Positions 23,781 to 30,585 of a stretch of DNA of 30,585 nucleotides are shown piece by piece (the first letter of the stretch is position 1; each line of letters begins with the position of its first letter). The notes beneath the pieces are model-generated. The model was not told the origin of the DNA. It did not search any database and saw only the letters and a program-made list of their open reading frames with translations. The stretch lies in the NCBI GenBank assembly GCA_964583765.1, contig CAZOWW010000070.1:1-30585 (forward strand), read 5' to 3'. Made by a program: the position numbers and the translations under genes. This DNA comes from CAZOWW01 sp964583765. Its GTDB lineage: Bacteria > Actinomycetota > Actinomycetes > Actinomycetales > Kineosporiaceae.

Positions 23781-24875
23781 TCAGCCCGCCGCGCAGGAGA
23801 CGGACGCGCCGCTGCCGTTGCCCGAGCCCTGGAACCCGAAACTCGTGGACTGACCGGCGGAGAGCTTGCCGTTGTAGCCGGCGTCCGTGACGGTGACGCT
23901 GCCGGAGCTGCCGCTCGCCGTCCCGTTCCACAGGCTGGAGATACTGGCACCGCTGGGGAGGTTCACGGTGACCTTCCAGCTGTTCGTGCCGGCCGAACCC
24001 GCGGTGACCGTGACCGAGGCGACGAAGCCTCCGCTCCACGAGCTGGTCACGCTGTAGGCGGCGGAGCAACTGCCCGTGCCCGTGCCACCGGTCGTGCTCG
24101 TCACCGGCGTGGTGCTGCGGGTCGTGGTGGTCGTGCTCGTGCGGGTGGTCGTGGTGCTCGTGGTCGTACGGGTGGTCGTGGTCACCGTGCCGTTGGGGGC
24201 GACGGCGCGACCGGTGGACGGCGAGATCATGCCCGGGCACAGCCCACGGGAGGTCAGCCCCGAGACGATCTGCGAGACCGCGTTGATCGTGGTCTGGTAG
24301 CCGCCGTCGTGCATGAGGATGACGTCACCGCTCTTCATGGTCGCGGCGGTCGCGACGATCGACGCGGTGCTCGCGCCGTTCCAGTCCTGGCTGTCCTGGT
24401 TCCAGATGATCTCGGTGAGTCCGAAGCTCGCCTCGACGGACTTCAGGGTGCTGTTCGTCTCGCCGTACGGCGGGCGGAAGAGCACCGGGGTCTGCCCGAT
24501 CGTCTGCTTGATGATGTTCTGGGTCTGGGAGATCTCACTCGTCATGTTCGCCGTGGACAGTTGTGTCATGTGCGGGTGGTCCCAGGTGTGGTTGGCGATC
24601 CACATCCCGGCGTTCGCCTCGGCCTGGAGCAGGCTGGGGTACTGCTGGGCGTGCGCGCCCCAGATGAAGAACGTCGCCTTCGCGCCTGCTGCGGCAAGCT
24701 GGTTCAGCAGGGCCTGGGTCGAAGTGGTGTTGGGGCCGTCGTCGTAGGTCAGGGCCACGTAGCCGTTGGAGCACGAGGCCGCGTTCGCGCTGTCCGCCGC
24801 CGTCACGACGGCGGCGGTGCCGGCGCTCGCGACCAGGACCGTGGTCAGGGTCAAGCGCGCCAGGAGTTTTCTCAT
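23781..24875 (-). CDS. Secreted NodB polysaccharide deacetylase with CBM2 module
   Basis: A 364-aa protein. Residues 1-32 are a signal peptide (basic start, hydrophobic core, ANA-A cleavage). The NodB/CE4 domain (about 35-215) has TYDDGP (Asp45 base, Asp46 metal), NHTWDH (His96 and His100 metal), RPPYGE (134-139), DSQDW (161-165) and LMHDGG (His189); all catalytic motifs are kept. A Thr-rich linker (about 230-262) leads to a family 2 carbohydrate-binding module (about 270-364) with flanking Cys270 and Cys361 and Trp residues in SSWSGGF, NSWKV and LWNG. CE4 enzymes remove acetyl groups from xylan, chitin or peptidoglycan, and CBM2 binds cellulose, xylan or chitin; the exact substrate is not readable. 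AGGGAG precedes the ATG. It has its own promoter with an overlapping inverted repeat and lies next to carbohydrate-sensor cyclases. Confidence 0.96.
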   Translation of the reverse strand: MRKLLARLTLTTVLVASAGTAAVVTAADSANAASCSNGYVALTYDDGPNTTSTQALLNQLAAAGAKATFFIWGAHAQQYPSLLQAEANAGMWIANHTWDHPHMTQLSTANMTSEISQTQNIIKQTIGQTPVLFRPPYGETNSTLKSVEASFGLTEIIWNQDSQDWNGASTASIVATAATMKSGDVILMHDGGYQTTINAVSQIVSGLTSRGLCPGMISPSTGRAVAPNGTVTTTTRTTTSTTTTRTSTTTTTRSTTPVTSTTGGTGTGSCSAAYSVTSSWSGGFVASVTVTAGSAGTNSWKVTVNLPSGASISSLWNGTASGSSGSVTVTDAGYNGKLSAGQSTSFGFQGSGNGSGASVSCAAG

Positions 24876-24946
24876 CGCATGTCTCCCTACAGGTACTCGC
24901 CCGCCGGGGGAGGAGGGGACCGGCGGGTCGTCTCGATCGCTGGGGG

Positions 24947-24976
24947 AGGCTAGGCGTCCTGAAACGATTGTGTCAA
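24947..24976 (-). promoter_or_regulatory. Promoter of the polysaccharide deacetylase
   Basis: On the minus strand a perfect -35 TTGACA (24976-24971) is followed after 18 nt by TAGCCT (24952-24947), a TANNNT -10. Start of transcription is expected near 24940, giving a leader of about 65 nt. This is the best housekeeping-type promoter in the window. The whole spacer 24876-25178 otherwise holds the inverted repeat below and the upstream region of the kinase gene, for which no promoter is clear. Confidence 0.7.
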
Positions 24977-24995
24977 TAGTTGCCGCAATAGTTTC
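24961..24995. promoter_or_regulatory. Imperfect inverted repeat over the deacetylase -35 box (candidate operator)
   Basis: GAAACGATTGTG (24961-24972) and CGCAATAGTTTC (24984-24995) match in 10 of 12 positions as an inverted repeat; CAATAGTT also occurs twice directly (24974 and 24986). The segment is AT-rich against a very GC-rich background and covers the -35 hexamer. GAAAC...GTTTC arms are seen at operators of polysaccharide-degradation genes in other actinobacteria. Repression by the local LacI protein is a reasonable guess only. Confidence 0.5.
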
Positions 24996-25178
24996 GAGGT
25001 CCGGTTCGGGAGGAGGTCTCAGGTGCGGGGATCTCCCGGCCGATGTCGACGGTGATCGCTCGGAACCGCCGGTCGTGGTGGGGCCCGGGTGCGGCCCGCA
25101 GCCGGCTCGCGGCGTGTCCTGTGTCGTTCTGCCCGGAGTCCTCCCCGGAACCTGAGCATGACCGGACGGAGGGAATGG

Positions 25179-30585
<5,407 letters not shown>

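Noticed and set aside
24083..24180. GT/GTC-rich repetitive stretch on the plus strand as an intergenic repeat
   Set aside because: It encodes the Thr/Arg/Ser linker of the deacetylase on the minus strand; it is a coding low-complexity segment.

Overview
The window is GC-rich throughout, has GTG and TTG starts, and carries a type I PKS/NRPS locus, a SARP regulator, LacI-type proteins and a CBM2 enzyme. It therefore suggests a secondary-metabolite-producing actinobacterium (Actinomycetota). I cannot name the genus. Two functional blocks meet at about position 13,900.

Left block (1-13,900) is one edge of a hybrid polyketide/non-ribosomal peptide cluster. A minus-strand operon encodes a type II thioesterase and then a modular PKS. 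The PKS opens with a KSQ-AT-ACP loading module; its KS cysteine is replaced by Gln and its AT reads as methylmalonyl-type, so a propionyl starter is expected. The PKS runs off the left edge just inside its second KS. Divergent from it is a single-module NRPS (C-A-T) with a strong intrinsic terminator. Next comes a second type II thioesterase paired with a small SARP activator. A convergent fold-type II PLP dehydratase of the threonine/serine family follows. The block ends with a tight operon: a stand-alone E2-type acyltransferase, a FrsA-like alpha/beta hydrolase, a small beta-rich protein and an Sfp-type phosphopantetheinyl transferase that would activate the PKS and NRPS carrier proteins. 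Three promoters in this block (thioesterase-PKS, NRPS, thioesterase-SARP) carry heptamers close to TAGGGGT, mostly at 10/11- or 22-bp spacing and ending 22-24 nt before a -10-like hexamer. I read this as the probable binding code of the cluster's own SARP.

Right block (13,945-30,585) is a signalling island. It holds two paralogous proteins that fuse a LacI/periplasmic-binding-type sensor to a GGEEF diguanylate cyclase, a stand-alone LacI repressor, a CBS-GGDEF-EAL protein and two small proteins. It also holds a secreted NodB polysaccharide deacetylase with a CBM2 module, and a very large CHASE/multi-PAS hybrid histidine kinase with two receivers that runs off the right edge. The likely theme is sensing of carbohydrate outside or inside the cell, converted into c-di-GMP and phosphorelay output, with a glycan-modifying enzyme next to it. 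Three of the larger gene-free stretches between these genes hold short tandem repeats (7-bp x8, 24-bp x2, 23-bp x2, 24-bp x2), and the deacetylase has a clear promoter overlapped by an imperfect inverted repeat.

No tRNA, rRNA, insertion sequence, CRISPR array or obvious frameshifted gene was seen.
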